Notes: generated by a model not told the origin, from the letters alone. Positions 54,401 through 62,882 are shown, counted from the stretch's first letter. The stretch: 64,000 bases of DNA from Streptomyces sp. NBC_01217 (GCF_035994185.1 NZ_CP108538.1:4131501-4195500), one strand, 5' to 3'. Translations and numbers: made by a program.

Positions 54401-56316
54401 TCGGCGATGTCGAGCCCGGCGACGACCTCCGTCACCGTGCCCAGCTGGTCGGCGAGTTCACTGATCCGGGCCGCGACCGGCGCGGCTTCGGCGACGGTGG
54501 CGATCGCCTCGGCGTCCTCGATGAGCTGCTCGACTTCGGCGTGGTGGCCGGCGAAGGCGTCCTCGCGGGCGAGGTGGTCGACGGCCCGCCGTCCGAAGGC
54601 GGCTAGGTCGGCCTCGGCTTCGGCGGCGAGTTCGCCGATGCGAGCGGCGTCCGCGTACCGCAGGTCCTTGAGGGTGAGCAGATGCCCTTGCGCCTGCCGG
54701 AGTTCGCTCAGCCCCGCCACCCAGCCGGCGGCGCCACGCGGGGCCTCGCCGCGCAGCCGTCGTACGACTCCGGCGATCCGCTCCGCCGCTGCGGTGAGCG
54801 CGTCGGCGGCCTGCCGGGTCAGGGCCTGGACGGTCTCGAACTCGGCCAGCACCTGCTCGGCGGTGGCCCTCATCTCATGGAGCGGTGTGCTCAGGTCGCC
54901 GAGATCCGGCTCGCCCAGCCAGTGGTGGGTGTCCGCCACCCGGACGCAGGCGGCGGCCAGGGCCGCATACACCTGGGTCGTCGGCGTCGTGTCGGCGACG
55001 GCACCGGCCAGGGACAGGCAGTCGGAGATACCGCGAACCAGGTCGGCGTTGCCGACTCGGGCCAGCGGACCGCTGCCGGCGGGGCGGGTGGCGGCGTGGG
55101 TGTCGGAGACGTACGGGGAGCTCCACCGCTGGAGCGGGTGCACGCGCTGTGGCTCGTCACTGTCGGCGCGCAACGCCAGCAGGGTGCCATCGTCGAAGAG
55201 GGCCCAGCCGTGGCAGGACAGCGGGGCGGCGACCTCCTTGCGGATCAGGTTGTACGGCAGGAGCAGACTGCGGCCTTCCTCGCGCGCGTGGAAGGCGTAC
55301 AGGACGTCCTCGCCGTTCGGGGAGCGGATCTCCCGCTCGAACTCCAGCTCGGACGTGTCGAGTTCGTACGTCTTGTGGGTGCCGGTGGCCAGGCAGTACC
55401 CACCGGGGAAGACGATGCCCTGGTCCTCGGGGAGACGGCGGCACGCCTGCCCGATGCCGTCGAGGCGGACGACGGTCCTGGTGAGCGTGTTGAACACCAG
55501 GTAGCGGTGCGTGTCCTCCTTGTACGGGAGGATCCGCAGCAAGAGCAGAGCGCCCACGCGCGCGTACGCGATGTCGGCATCGGCGAGGGACTGGAGCGGC
55601 TCGGTGACCGGCTCCGCGTAACTGCCCCCACTCGTCTCGGTGTTGTCGTCCAGCTTGACGGTGAGGGTGCCGCCTACCGTGGCGACGAAGACCTCGCCCT
55701 CGACGGACACATGGGGGTGGCGGCCGAGGACATGGTACTCGCGGGTGGTCGCCGTCCATACGAAGTCGTGGGACGGCGGGAAGACGTGATCACGGTCGCC
55801 GCGTGCGTCCAGGAAGGACGCCTGCCCGTTCTCGGACAGGGCCCAGCGCAGGACGCGGATGTCGCCGGGCTTTTCGCCAGTCCGGAAGACCGCCAGCAAC
55901 TTGCCGTCGACACGGCGGAGCTGGAGAAGGTGAGCCTGGCGGTAGTAGCGGTAGAGGGCGGCGAACTCGCGGACGAACGCGGGGTCGTCGAGCAGGCCGG
56001 GTACGGCGTCGTCCGGCAACCGGTTCAGGTCGCGGTCGTGCAGGGCGAGGACGTCACCGACGGTGGTCTCCGGCTGTGCGCCGGGGAGGACGTTGTAGCC
56101 GAAGAGCAGTACGTCGCCGACGGCCACGATGTCTCGGGGCACACACGCGTGCTCGGTGCGCAGTCGCTCGGTGCCGTTGAGTTCGAGGCCGGTGGAGCCG
56201 AACTCCTCGGTGCGGCGGGTGTTGAGCGCCTCGGCGCGCCGGGCGAGTTCGGCGGCCTGCGTGGCGAGGCGGTCACGCAGCACCTCGTAGGTGCCGGTGT
56301 CCAGGCCGGTGGTCAT
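51457..56316 (-). CDS. Very large AAA+ protein (DUF3686/'DNA repair ATPase' type)
   Basis: 1619-aa protein. A beta-rich N-terminal half (residues ~30-450) is followed by a long helical/coiled-coil region (~500-900). Then come a mixed domain and a C-terminal MoxR-like AAA+ module at ~1200-1480. The AAA+ has Walker A ISPPGYGKTTL (~1245), Walker B LLYLDDIQHT and sensor FAVCMAGNPYTESG. Annotated in databases as ATPase with DUF3686; function unproven. ATG 56316 after GAGAGGG. It lies between a flotillin and a small membrane protein in one operon, so a membrane-linked remodelling machine is plausible. Confidence 0.85.
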   Translation of the reverse strand: MTTGLDTGTYEVLRDRLATQAAELARRAEALNTRRTEEFGSTGLELNGTERLRTEHACVPRDIVAVGDVLLFGYNVLPGAQPETTVGDVLALHDRDLNRLPDDAVPGLLDDPAFVREFAALYRYYRQAHLLQLRRVDGKLLAVFRTGEKPGDIRVLRWALSENGQASFLDARGDRDHVFPPSHDFVWTATTREYHVLGRHPHVSVEGEVFVATVGGTLTVKLDDNTETSGGSYAEPVTEPLQSLADADIAYARVGALLLLRILPYKEDTHRYLVFNTLTRTVVRLDGIGQACRRLPEDQGIVFPGGYCLATGTHKTYELDTSELEFEREIRSPNGEDVLYAFHAREEGRSLLLPYNLIRKEVAAPLSCHGWALFDDGTLLALRADSDEPQRVHPLQRWSSPYVSDTHAATRPAGSGPLARVGNADLVRGISDCLSLAGAVADTTPTTQVYAALAAACVRVADTHHWLGEPDLGDLSTPLHEMRATAEQVLAEFETVQALTRQAADALTAAAERIAGVVRRLRGEAPRGAAGWVAGLSELRQAQGHLLTLKDLRYADAARIGELAAEAEADLAAFGRRAVDHLAREDAFAGHHAEVEQLIEDAEAIATVAEAAPVAARISELADQLGTVTEVVAGLDIADATVRTSVLEWIAEILGGVNRARATLDSRRRELLGHEGRAEFAAEFALLGQAVTGALAAVDSPETCDAQLARLLMQVESLESRFAEFDEFLGPLADKRDEIHEAFSARKQTLADARARRAERLADSADRVLRTVTRRAATLDDADAVATYFTSDPMPAKVRRTADELRELGDQVRAEELDGRLKSARQEALRALRDRTDLYADDGRTLRLGSHRFAVNTQPLDLTLVPHCDGLAFALTGTDYRAPVTDPDFATTHPYWDRLLPSESPEVYRAEHLAARLLDEHGPAALADADLSSLVRQAAEEAYDEGYERGVHDQDAVLILGALLRLHEGAGLLRHEPAARAAAHLFWAHGTTAEARQNWARRAVSLARARDTFGLAPAIADLQRELADVVGSEAAAGYLFEELTTGPDGFVISAGTRTLLDKFRRTVGTSSYDDDLAALADPAVRKQLVEAWLTAYTTATGTDLALGDLAEAVAAELCPDLPRYESDAPVTVAVEGLLGAHPRITGRTLTVRIDEFLARTRQFRTDEVPAHRAYQRHRTALVAAERTRLRLDAFRPHVMSAFVRNQIIDEVYLPLIGDSLAKQLGTTGDTKRTDTGGLLLLISPPGYGKTTLMEYVADRLGLLLVKVSGPALGHTVTSLDPAEAPNATARQEIEKINFALEAGNNTLLYLDDIQHTSPELLQKFIPLCDATRSIDGVRDGEPRTYDLRGKRFAVCMAGNPYTESGTRFHVPDMLANRADVWNLGDVLTGKQAAFALSFIENALTANPVLAPLAGRDRTDLDLLIRLAQGDATARADRLTHPYAPAELERILSVLRHLLTVRETVLAVNAAYMASAAQSDATRVEPPFRLQGSYRNMNKIAQRVQPVMNDTELAALVEDHYRAEAQTLTTGAEANLLKLGELRGTLTADQAARWAELKTAYVRTQALGGPEDDQLARAVAALGLLADRIAAVESAIDRAIDPRHLIANPTARHAARRQGQ

Positions 56317-56393
56317 GAGAGCCCTCTCAGGAAGTCGGGTGAACACGTCCGGAGCCGCCGTCCCCTGCGCGGCGGCTCCGGACCGGGAACGGG

Positions 56394-58430
56394 TCAGGCG
56401 TGGACCGCGCTGCCGTTCAGGGCAGCGAGCGGCTTGTCGGCCAGACCCAGCTCGCCGGCCTTGTCGAGCAACTGCTGGAACTGCCCGGAGTCGGCCCCGC
56501 CCGTCTTCATCAGCTTCATCAGCAGCGCGGAGACGGTCAGGTTCTGCACGTCGGCCGTGGAGACCGAGCCGAGGACCCGGGTGAAGTCGTCGGTGAAGCT
56601 CGCGGTGCCGTCGAGCCAGGGCTTCGCCAGCGCCTGTGCGGTCTCGGAGTGCTGCACGAAGCCGTCGACGCCCTTGCCGAGCGCGATCGAGGACACCAGC
56701 CGGTCGAAGAAGACCGACTCGCCGCCGACGATGTTGATGTCTGCGTTCTCCAGCCCGGTGGCCAGCACCGTGGCCTGCGCCTCGGCGACCTGCCGCTGCA
56801 CGTCCAGGCCCGCCAGCCGGATGTCCTTCTCGGCCTGGAGCCGCAGCCGGTACTCCTCGTGGCCACGCGAGGCGTCGTCCAGGGCGGCCATGGCGGCGGC
56901 CTTCTCGGTCAGACCGGCGGCCTCGGCCTTCAGCTTCTCGCCGATGCCCTCGGCCTCGGCGAGAGCCTGCGCCTTGGCACCCTCCGCCTCGGCCCGCATC
57001 CGAGCCTGCGTCGCCTCGGCCTCCGCGCGGCCGGCCTTCTCGATGACCTCGGCCTCCTTGTCCTTGACCTGGACAGCCGCGAGTCCTTCGGCGGCGGCCT
57101 CGGCCTGCACGCCCTCGGCCAGCCGCAGCTTGGCCTTGGCCTCCAGATCCGCCGACTTCAGCTGCGCCTCGGCGAGTGTCAGCTGCTCGGCGGCACGGTG
57201 GACGGCGGCCTGCTCGGCGGCCTCGGCGGCCTTGATGTCCTTGACCAGCTGCTCCTGCGCCTCGGCCTCGGCCGCGATGACGACCGCCTTCCGCTGCCGC
57301 TCGGCGTCCTCCACGGCGCGCAGGGTCTTGATGGACTCCTCCTGCTCGGCGACCGTACGGTCCACAGCGACGCGCTCACGGATGACCTCGGCGATCTCCC
57401 GCTTCTCCGCCTCCACCTCCTTGGAGGCGGCAATCTGCGTCAGCTGGGTCTCCCGCTCCCGTGCGATGACTTCGAGCTGCCGGTCCTTCTCGATGCGCTC
57501 GTTCTCGACAGCGATGACCCGCTCGCGGTTCTTCGCGGCGACCGCCACCTCGCGGGCCTGGTTCTCGCGCTGGATGCCGAGCTGTTCCTCGGTCTTCAGG
57601 AACGCGCCCTGCGCCCGCAGCCGCTCCTCCTCGACCACCCGCGCGGTCTCGGCCTCCTCGCGGGCCCGTACGGTGTCGATCTCCCGCTTCTGCTTGATCT
57701 CGGCGTCGGCCTGCCGGCGTTCCAGCTCCAGGATGGCCTCGCGGGCGTCGACGTTCTGCCGGGTGATCTCCTTCTCCTCGGTGCGCTGGGCCTCGTTGGT
57801 GCGGACGTGCTCGATCGCGGTCAGCTCGGTGATCTTGCGGATGCCCTGGGCGTCGAGGACGTTGGCCGGGTCGAGCTGGGTGAGCGGCGTCTGCTCCAGG
57901 TAGTCGATCGCTGCGTCCTCCAGGTGGTAGCCGTTGAGGTCGACGCCGATGACCTCGATGATCCGGTACCGCAGCTCCTCGCGCTTGGTGTACAGATCGG
58001 TGAAGTCCAGTTGCTTGCCGACGGTCTTGAGCGCCTCGGAGAACTTCGCGTGGAACAGCTCCTGCAGGGTCTTCTGGTCGCTGGCCCGCGCGGTGCCGAC
58101 GGCCTGGGCGACCTTGACGACGTCCTCCGCCGTCTTGTTGACCTTGACGAAGAACGAGATGCGGATGTCGGCGCGGATGTTGTCCTTGCAGATCAGCCCG
58201 TCCTTGCCAGCCCGCGTGATCTCGATGGCCTTTACCGAGATGTCCATCACCTCGGCCTTGTGCAGCACCGGCAGCACGACCTGCCCGGTGAAGGTCACAT
58301 CGACCTTCCGCAGCTTGGAGACGATCAGCGCCTTGCCCTGCTCGACCTTGCGGAACAGCTGGGATACGACGAGCAGCAAGACGCCCGCGATGAGCAGGAA
58401 GGCGACGATGCCCACAGTGATGGCATTCAT
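56394..58430 (-). CDS. Flotillin/SPFH-domain protein (YqiK-like)
   Basis: 678-aa protein with an N-terminal membrane hairpin/helix (MNAITVGIVAFLLIAGVLLL), an SPFH/PHB domain (~30-200), and a very long Glu/Ala/Arg/Lys coiled coil (~230-560) rich in AEAEA repeats. The C terminus (~600-678) is a conserved flotillin end. It likely assembles in functional membrane microdomains. ATG 58430 after GGACC. Start upstream extension rejected. It is preceded by a YqiJ-like gene and followed by the AAA+ gene on the same strand. Confidence 0.9.
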   Translation of the reverse strand: MNAITVGIVAFLLIAGVLLLVVSQLFRKVEQGKALIVSKLRKVDVTFTGQVVLPVLHKAEVMDISVKAIEITRAGKDGLICKDNIRADIRISFFVKVNKTAEDVVKVAQAVGTARASDQKTLQELFHAKFSEALKTVGKQLDFTDLYTKREELRYRIIEVIGVDLNGYHLEDAAIDYLEQTPLTQLDPANVLDAQGIRKITELTAIEHVRTNEAQRTEEKEITRQNVDAREAILELERRQADAEIKQKREIDTVRAREEAETARVVEEERLRAQGAFLKTEEQLGIQRENQAREVAVAAKNRERVIAVENERIEKDRQLEVIARERETQLTQIAASKEVEAEKREIAEVIRERVAVDRTVAEQEESIKTLRAVEDAERQRKAVVIAAEAEAQEQLVKDIKAAEAAEQAAVHRAAEQLTLAEAQLKSADLEAKAKLRLAEGVQAEAAAEGLAAVQVKDKEAEVIEKAGRAEAEATQARMRAEAEGAKAQALAEAEGIGEKLKAEAAGLTEKAAAMAALDDASRGHEEYRLRLQAEKDIRLAGLDVQRQVAEAQATVLATGLENADINIVGGESVFFDRLVSSIALGKGVDGFVQHSETAQALAKPWLDGTASFTDDFTRVLGSVSTADVQNLTVSALLMKLMKTGGADSGQFQQLLDKAGELGLADKPLAALNGSAVHA

Positions 58431-58523
58431 GACAGAGGTCCTTTGGGCGTAAGGGAGTTGAAGTCTCGGAGCGAGCACCGTCCGACGACGTGCGGCTCGG
58501 CAGGCGAGGTAGTGAACGCTCGG

Positions 58524-59018
58524 TCAGGGCCGCGAAAGCGGAACCCTCGGCAACTGCCGGAAGGACGAGAAGGCCCCTCGGGGCGGCGTATCGGCCGGGC
58601 TGGTCCGCTCGTCACCGGCCGTCCCGACTGAAGGGGGCAGCTCGGGTTGGCCGGGTTCGCCGTGCCGGCGGCGATGGAGGAACCGCGCGAGCACACAGGT
58701 CAGGCGCCACGCGAGCAGTGGGGCGGCGAGGAGTACGACGGCTCCGGAGAGGGCACTCATCGGCCACGATGCGGCGACCGGATCCAGCAAGAGAGTCGCG
58801 CAGAGGCTGCCGATCCAGGCGAAGGCCGTCAGCAAGGAGAACGCCACCGCGACCGGCATCCCCTTAAAACCCCAAGCGTCGGCGTTGACGTCCTCGTCGA
58901 AACCGGCGTAGTCAGCGGCGCCTACCGCGACCAGCAGCCAGAAGCTCGCGACGACGACCAGGGCGGCGGTGAACAGGTGGGTCGGGAAACTCGTGGCGGC
59001 CTCGACAAACGTCCACAT
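58524..59018 (-). CDS. YqiJ-like membrane protein lacking the OB fold
   Basis: 164-aa membrane protein. The N-terminal part has two to three helices (FPTHLFTAALVVVASFWLLVAVGAADYAGFDED) like the YqiJ/DUF1449 family that accompanies flotillins. The usual C-terminal OB-fold (NfeD-like) domain is absent, replaced by a Pro/Arg/Ser-rich tail. First gene of the operon, 93 bp before the flotillin. ATG 59018. The missing OB fold could be truncation or a subtype. Confidence 0.75.
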   Translation of the reverse strand: MWTFVEAATSFPTHLFTAALVVVASFWLLVAVGAADYAGFDEDVNADAWGFKGMPVAVAFSLLTAFAWIGSLCATLLLDPVAASWPMSALSGAVVLLAAPLLAWRLTCVLARFLHRRRHGEPGQPELPPSVGTAGDERTSPADTPPRGAFSSFRQLPRVPLSRP

Positions 59019-59067
59019 ACCTAACCCCCGATCCGACCCAGCCTGCACAGCACGCGGTCATGTGCCT

Positions 59068-59097
59068 GATGCCGGACACCTGCCGGTGTCCGGCATC
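59068..59097 (-). terminator. Integrase terminator
   Basis: Thirteen-base perfect stem (59068-59080, 59085-59097) with a four-base loop, between the integrase stop (59226) and the YqiJ-like start. It ends the integrase transcript and separates the element from the flotillin operon. Confidence 0.8.
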
Positions 59098-59225
59098 AAG
59101 ACCACTCCGCGTGCTCCCCTCACCCACATCCTGCCTATTGGGCGCCTGAACCGCATTGCCGACTCCCGGCAGTCTTTGGCTCGTTCTCCATGCCGGAGCA
59201 CCGCTAAGAAAGCGTCAGCAACGCG

Positions 59226-60731
59226 TCAAAACGCGGACCGCAACAGGCGGTCCAGGGCAGCGACTGGCGACCGCGGATGCATGCCCCGGCGGACATCCAG
59301 AGCCGCTTCCCATTGCTTGGTCAGGCCCAGCATGAGGCGCTCACGCATGCCAGGGGTGACATGCGCGTAGCGTGCCGAGACCGAGCCGTCGATGTGGCCC
59401 ATGCGATCGTCCATGAGGACCTTCTCCGTGCCGAGATCCTCCATGTGCGTCCGGTGGGAGTGGCGTAGGCCGTGTGGGGTGAGTCCCGCGGCTATGGGGA
59501 GCCAGCAGGCGTCCGCCCTGTCGTGGGCGCCGCGGCCTCGGACCGGGATGCCGGGCCGGGGATCGCCGAGCAGCGGGACGGGTCGGGCCTCCTGGGGCGC
59601 CTTCTTCGGATACCAGCCGGAAGTGGCCGGTGTGAACAGCCAGGTGGCGAAGCCGTTGCGGCGCCAGTGAGCAGCGGTCACCGTGGGGGTGCCTCCACGT
59701 ACGAAATTCAGTTCCCTGACGGCGAGTTCGACTCGGACGCGGGCTTCTTCGCCTACGCGCTCCGGATGGTTGAGGACGTTGGAGACCGTACCGGTGGAGA
59801 CTCCGGCACGGCGGGCGACGTCCACGAGCTTGGCGCCCTGGTGACCGCCGGTGCGGGCGGTGCCCTGACCTCGGAAGACGTACCGCTTGCCGTGACAGGG
59901 GCAGGGCGCCGGTTTGACGCGGGCCATGTGATCGGCGACCAGCGCTGAGAGGAAGGCGGGGGCATCAAGGGTGCGGTAGCTGTCGTCCTTCGGTGGGCAA
60001 CGGGTCAGCTCGCCCGAGTCCAGTTCGTACAGCTGGTGCTCGACGCGTACGGCGCCGGGGCGGACGAACTCGGTCTCCAGCCCGACGACTTCACCCCACC
60101 GCATGCCGGTGTAGCCCTTGAGGATCACGGCGACGAACTCGTCGTCGCGGCCGGAAAGCAGGGCTGCGCGCTCGGCGATCAGCAGCAGTCCGAGCGGATC
60201 GGTGATGACCTTCTCGGGTCCGCGGTCGCGGGAACGGCCGGCGCGCTTGCCGCGTCCGCGTCGCTTCGCGGCAGGGTTGGAGGCGATGAGTCCCTCATCC
60301 ACGGCGTCTTCCAGGATGAGGTGGAGCGTCGCGCGCCACGTCTTGACGCTCGACGCGGCGTAGACGGCCTTCTCCCGCTTCTCCCAGACGTCCACGTCGG
60401 TGCGGAGGATGCCGGCGAGCGCCTTGTCCTCGAACTCGGGGAGAAGGTGCTCCTCTATGTGGCGCCGGTAGTTCTGTATGGTGGACGCGGCCAGGTCCTG
60501 GGCGTCGTACCAGCGACTGGCGTATTCGCCGAACGTCTCCTGGCCGGCCGCCGGATCGCGCCAGGTGCCGCGTCGCACCTTGGCCTCTTCCTCGTCTGCG
60601 GCATGCTTCGCCTCACGCTTGGTGGCGAACTTGACCACTGCACCTGTCGGATCGACGACGGTGCCGTACTTGCCTTCGCTGACCTTGTATCTGCCGCGCC
60701 AGTAACTACCGCGTTTCTCGGCAAAGCCCAC
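59226..60731 (-). CDS. int: Tyrosine integrase with embedded LacI-type HTH
   Basis: 501-aa phage/AICE-type integrase. An AP2-like N-terminal arm and SAM-like domain (~60-165) precede the catalytic domain. The latter carries R211 (TGMRWGE), H420-x-x-R423 (HGLRH), H446 (MGHIDGS) and the nucleophile Tyr 455 (SARYAHVTP). Between the first Arg and the HxxR, residues ~301-345 are a LacI-family HTH (VDVARRAGVSTGTVSNVLNHP), an insertion not part of standard integrases. GTG 60731. Its 3' end faces the probable left end of the element; no attachment repeat was found. Confidence 0.93.
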   Translation of the reverse strand: MGFAEKRGSYWRGRYKVSEGKYGTVVDPTGAVVKFATKREAKHAADEEEAKVRRGTWRDPAAGQETFGEYASRWYDAQDLAASTIQNYRRHIEEHLLPEFEDKALAGILRTDVDVWEKREKAVYAASSVKTWRATLHLILEDAVDEGLIASNPAAKRRGRGKRAGRSRDRGPEKVITDPLGLLLIAERAALLSGRDDEFVAVILKGYTGMRWGEVVGLETEFVRPGAVRVEHQLYELDSGELTRCPPKDDSYRTLDAPAFLSALVADHMARVKPAPCPCHGKRYVFRGQGTARTGGHQGAKLVDVARRAGVSTGTVSNVLNHPERVGEEARVRVELAVRELNFVRGGTPTVTAAHWRRNGFATWLFTPATSGWYPKKAPQEARPVPLLGDPRPGIPVRGRGAHDRADACWLPIAAGLTPHGLRHSHRTHMEDLGTEKVLMDDRMGHIDGSVSARYAHVTPGMRERLMLGLTKQWEAALDVRRGMHPRSPVAALDRLLRSAF

Positions 60732-60769
60732 GCCCTGTGGCCCCCCTTCCTGTTGTCTGCTGGTTCGTG

Positions 60770-61162
60770 CTAGGCGGCAGTGCCGTACTGCGACCTACGG
60801 GGCGGTCGGGCCCGGAGACGGGGGACGGAGGACGCCGGGGACTGGGGCTGCTGCCCCGTACGCGGTGATGCCGTGGTCGGCGCAGGCCGGGACGTCCGGG
60901 AAGGGGTGCGCTGCGCGGACTGCGCTGCCGGCTCTTCGTGGATCCGGATGATCGCGCTGAGGTGTTCAGCGGTGAAGCGGTAGGCGCGACCAACTCGCGT
61001 GTGCGGGATCAGGCGCCGTCGTGCACGGTCCTTGACCCACCAGGCAGAGCAGCCGAGGATCTCGGCGATCTCCTCGGGGCGGTAGAGGCGAGTCAAGGCG
61101 GCTTCGCCCTCGGTGCCGGGGAGGGAGCGGGCAAGGGCGCGGGGGATGGCGGTGTGGGGCAA
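60770..61162 (-). CDS. Excisionase-like HTH protein
   Basis: 130-aa small basic protein with a MerR/excisionase-type winged helix (LYRPEEIAEILGCSAWWVKDRARRRLIPHTRVGRAYRF, residues ~26-65), followed by a Ser/Pro/Arg-rich low-complexity tail. It lies directly upstream of int on the same strand, 38 bp from its start, a standard xis-int arrangement. The start is a TTG at 61162; no better start is seen, so the true N terminus may be shorter. Confidence 0.8.
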   Translation of the reverse strand: MPHTAIPRALARSLPGTEGEAALTRLYRPEEIAEILGCSAWWVKDRARRRLIPHTRVGRAYRFTAEHLSAIIRIHEEPAAQSAQRTPSRTSRPAPTTASPRTGQQPQSPASSVPRLRARPPRRSQYGTAA

Positions 61163-61174
61163 AAGGAATGGGTC

Positions 61175-61501
61175 CTAACTCTGGCGGGCGTGCTCGGTCG
61201 ACGGTGTTGGACGGAAACTCGTCACGGGATGCTCGGCCCCATGCAGCAGCACGAGAGGTGAGACGGGGAGGGCCTGGGCGAAGGCGACGGCGACGTCGAT
61301 GTCGTAGCGGCCCTGTGCTCGTCCGATGCGGGACAGCATCGTGTGGGACATCGGACGGCCGAGGCCGGTGACGCGGGCGGCGAGTTCTCGCTGGGCGAGG
61401 ACGCGTACGGTGCGGGGATTTCGAGGGGGCGGGCGGTTTCGTATTCCGGCCGGACCGATTCCAGGGATCGTGCTGCCATGGCTCCAAGTTGTAAGTCGCA
61501 A
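61175..61501 (-). CDS. XRE-type helix-turn-helix regulator
   Basis: 108-aa protein with a helix-turn-helix (RVLAQRELAARVTGLGRPMSHTMLSRIGR, ~34-63) followed by a phage-repressor-like helix DIDVAVAFAQALPVSPLVLL. It probably controls int/xis or the divergent replication gene. The N-terminal ~30 residues look non-conserved; the start (TTG 61501) is uncertain and a frameshift in the N-terminal part cannot be excluded. It ends 12 bp upstream of the xis start on the same strand. Confidence 0.6.
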   Translation of the reverse strand: MRLTTWSHGSTIPGIGPAGIRNRPPPRNPRTVRVLAQRELAARVTGLGRPMSHTMLSRIGRAQGRYDIDVAVAFAQALPVSPLVLLHGAEHPVTSFRPTPSTEHARQS

Positions 61502-62031
61502 TCACCGGTTTGGGAAACCGGCGATCGTCGGCTATGTTGCGCCCGTCTGCGCGAAGGGAATTGCCGCCGGACCCGGCTCCAGGGGTACCGGAAGATGGCG
61601 GCTGAGGCCGCCAGACAGGTGTGCTGACATGGGGTGTTGTGTTGTAACTTGCGCTCCGATGGAGGTCAACAGGTTCCGGATGTGATCCTTCTGGCTCGAC
61701 CTCACAGGCAAGCTATTTCGGCAACAGCCAATCCAGGATTACAATTTTGGGAATGCCTCCGAGCACGCGTTCGCCGTCAGCTCTCTCATTCCCTCGGCGG
61801 AATGCTGGACTTGTGTGGCACCGATGTGGCTATCTTGGCTACGCGCCCCGGTGGCCGACTCCGGCAGCATGCGCCTCGGCATACCAGTGCCGGACGCAAG
61901 AATCCCGCCTGCGCACGACCGCGCACCCCTCCCCGATGCTTTCGGGTCGGGCACCGTGCACCTCCTCCCCCGCGCACCGCCCGACGAGGGCTCACCGCAC
62001 CTCCCCACCCTGACCTAGGAGCCGCCACCTC
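61502..62031. other. Divergent regulatory region of the element
   Basis: 530 bp between the HTH gene and the replication gene. GTTGTAA-type words occur at ~61487 (GTTGTAAGTCGCAA) and ~61637 (GTTGTAACTTGCGC); both read roughly as a shared CTTACAAC/GTTACAAC site on the opposite strand, so they may be operators. A 133-codon frame at 61634-62035 overlaps the next start by ATGA but has no domain and poor composition; I do not call it. Confidence 0.4.
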
Positions 62032-62877
62032 ATGAGCCACGACGCCCGCGAATGGGTGTGGAACCACAGCCGCAGCAAAGGCACCGCCCGCCTGGTACTC
62101 ACCCTGATCGCCGACCGATGCCCGGACCGGCGCTGCATCGCGTACGCGTCCGTGCCCACCCTCATGAAGCGCACGAACGCCTCCCGTACGGCGGTGCGGG
62201 ACGCGCTGGCCAAGCTGGTGGCCGACGGGGAGCTGGTCGTGCTCGCCGGACGCAAGGGGCCCCGGGGCGAGACGTACTACCACCTGCCGGACGCTGCCCG
62301 GTTCCTGGCCGAGGAGGCAGCGGAGCAGGGTCAGCATCTGCCCCCGGGGGGTCGGAATCTGCCCCTTGGGGGACCGGACTCCGGCCCTGCTGACGCCTTC
62401 GACGAGGGGTCGGAATCTGATCCCCCGGTACGGAATCTGACCCCCTGGGGGGTCAGATTCAGACCCCCTGGGGGTGCGGATTCCGACCCCCAGAACAGAA
62501 GAGAACCGAAGGTGAACGGTAGTAACAGCAGCAGCTCTGCACCGTTCATCCCCGCCACCGACTGGCAGGTCGATGACGGCGCCCGGGCCTGGCTGCAGCA
62601 CGACGGCCACCTCGACCGACTCGGCGAGCACGCCCTGCACGCCGCCGACGAGAAGTGGCGCGCCTACCGGGCCGCATGGGCGCCCCGCAGCGCCGCCGCC
62701 TGGGCTGCCGACTGGCGCGCGTGGATCGCCCGGGAGCGCACCCCCGCCCCTGACCGACCCAACCTCTACGCCCTGCCCGGCGGCACGCCCGCCCCGCCCA
62801 CGCCCGGCATCACCCGCACCGAGGCGCACATGGCCGCCCTGCTCGCCGCCCTGGACGAACCGACCGGAACGGAATAG
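62032..62877 (+). CDS. Winged-helix replication-type protein
   Basis: 281-aa protein. The N terminus (residues 1-85, MSHDAREWVWNHSRSKGTARL...ASRTAVRDALAKLVADGELVV) is a winged helix of the kind found in plasmid/phage replication initiators. The middle (~100-160) is Gly/Pro/Arg/Ser-rich because DNA repeats run through it. The C-terminal ~110 residues (DDGARAWLQHDGHLDRL...) form a helical domain. ATG 62032 after TAGGAGCC. No primase or helicase motif is seen, so it may be the element's replication initiator or an accessory factor. Confidence 0.75.
   Translation: MSHDAREWVWNHSRSKGTARLVLTLIADRCPDRRCIAYASVPTLMKRTNASRTAVRDALAKLVADGELVVLAGRKGPRGETYYHLPDAARFLAEEAAEQGQHLPPGGRNLPLGGPDSGPADAFDEGSESDPPVRNLTPWGVRFRPPGGADSDPQNRREPKVNGSNSSSSAPFIPATDWQVDDGARAWLQHDGHLDRLGEHALHAADEKWRAYRAAWAPRSAAAWAADWRAWIARERTPAPDRPNLYALPGGTPAPPTPGITRTEAHMAALLAALDEPTGTE
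62347..62491 (+). repeat. Iteron-like repeats inside the replication gene
   Basis: Five related ~17-21-bp units at 62347-62364, 62406-62426, 62429-62445, 62449-62467 and 62471-62491. The consensus is about GGGGTCGGAATCTGACCCC, so each is itself an imperfect palindrome. The first three are in one orientation and the last two inverted. Spacing is tight, and the repeats are out of phase with codon use, which explains the odd peptide. Arrangement suits a replication origin or an autoregulatory site. Confidence 0.65.
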
Positions 62878-62882
62878 CCACC

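Noticed and set aside
41536..59226. tRNA-Pro(CGG) as attachment site of the integrase at 59226
   Set aside because: No second copy of the tRNA 3' end was found next to the integrase; the distance and gene order do not fit a single element with tRNA-Pro as att.
61634..62035. 133-codon ORF upstream of the replication gene
   Set aside because: ATGA overlap is suggestive, but composition is Pro/Arg/Thr-rich with mixed third positions and no domain.
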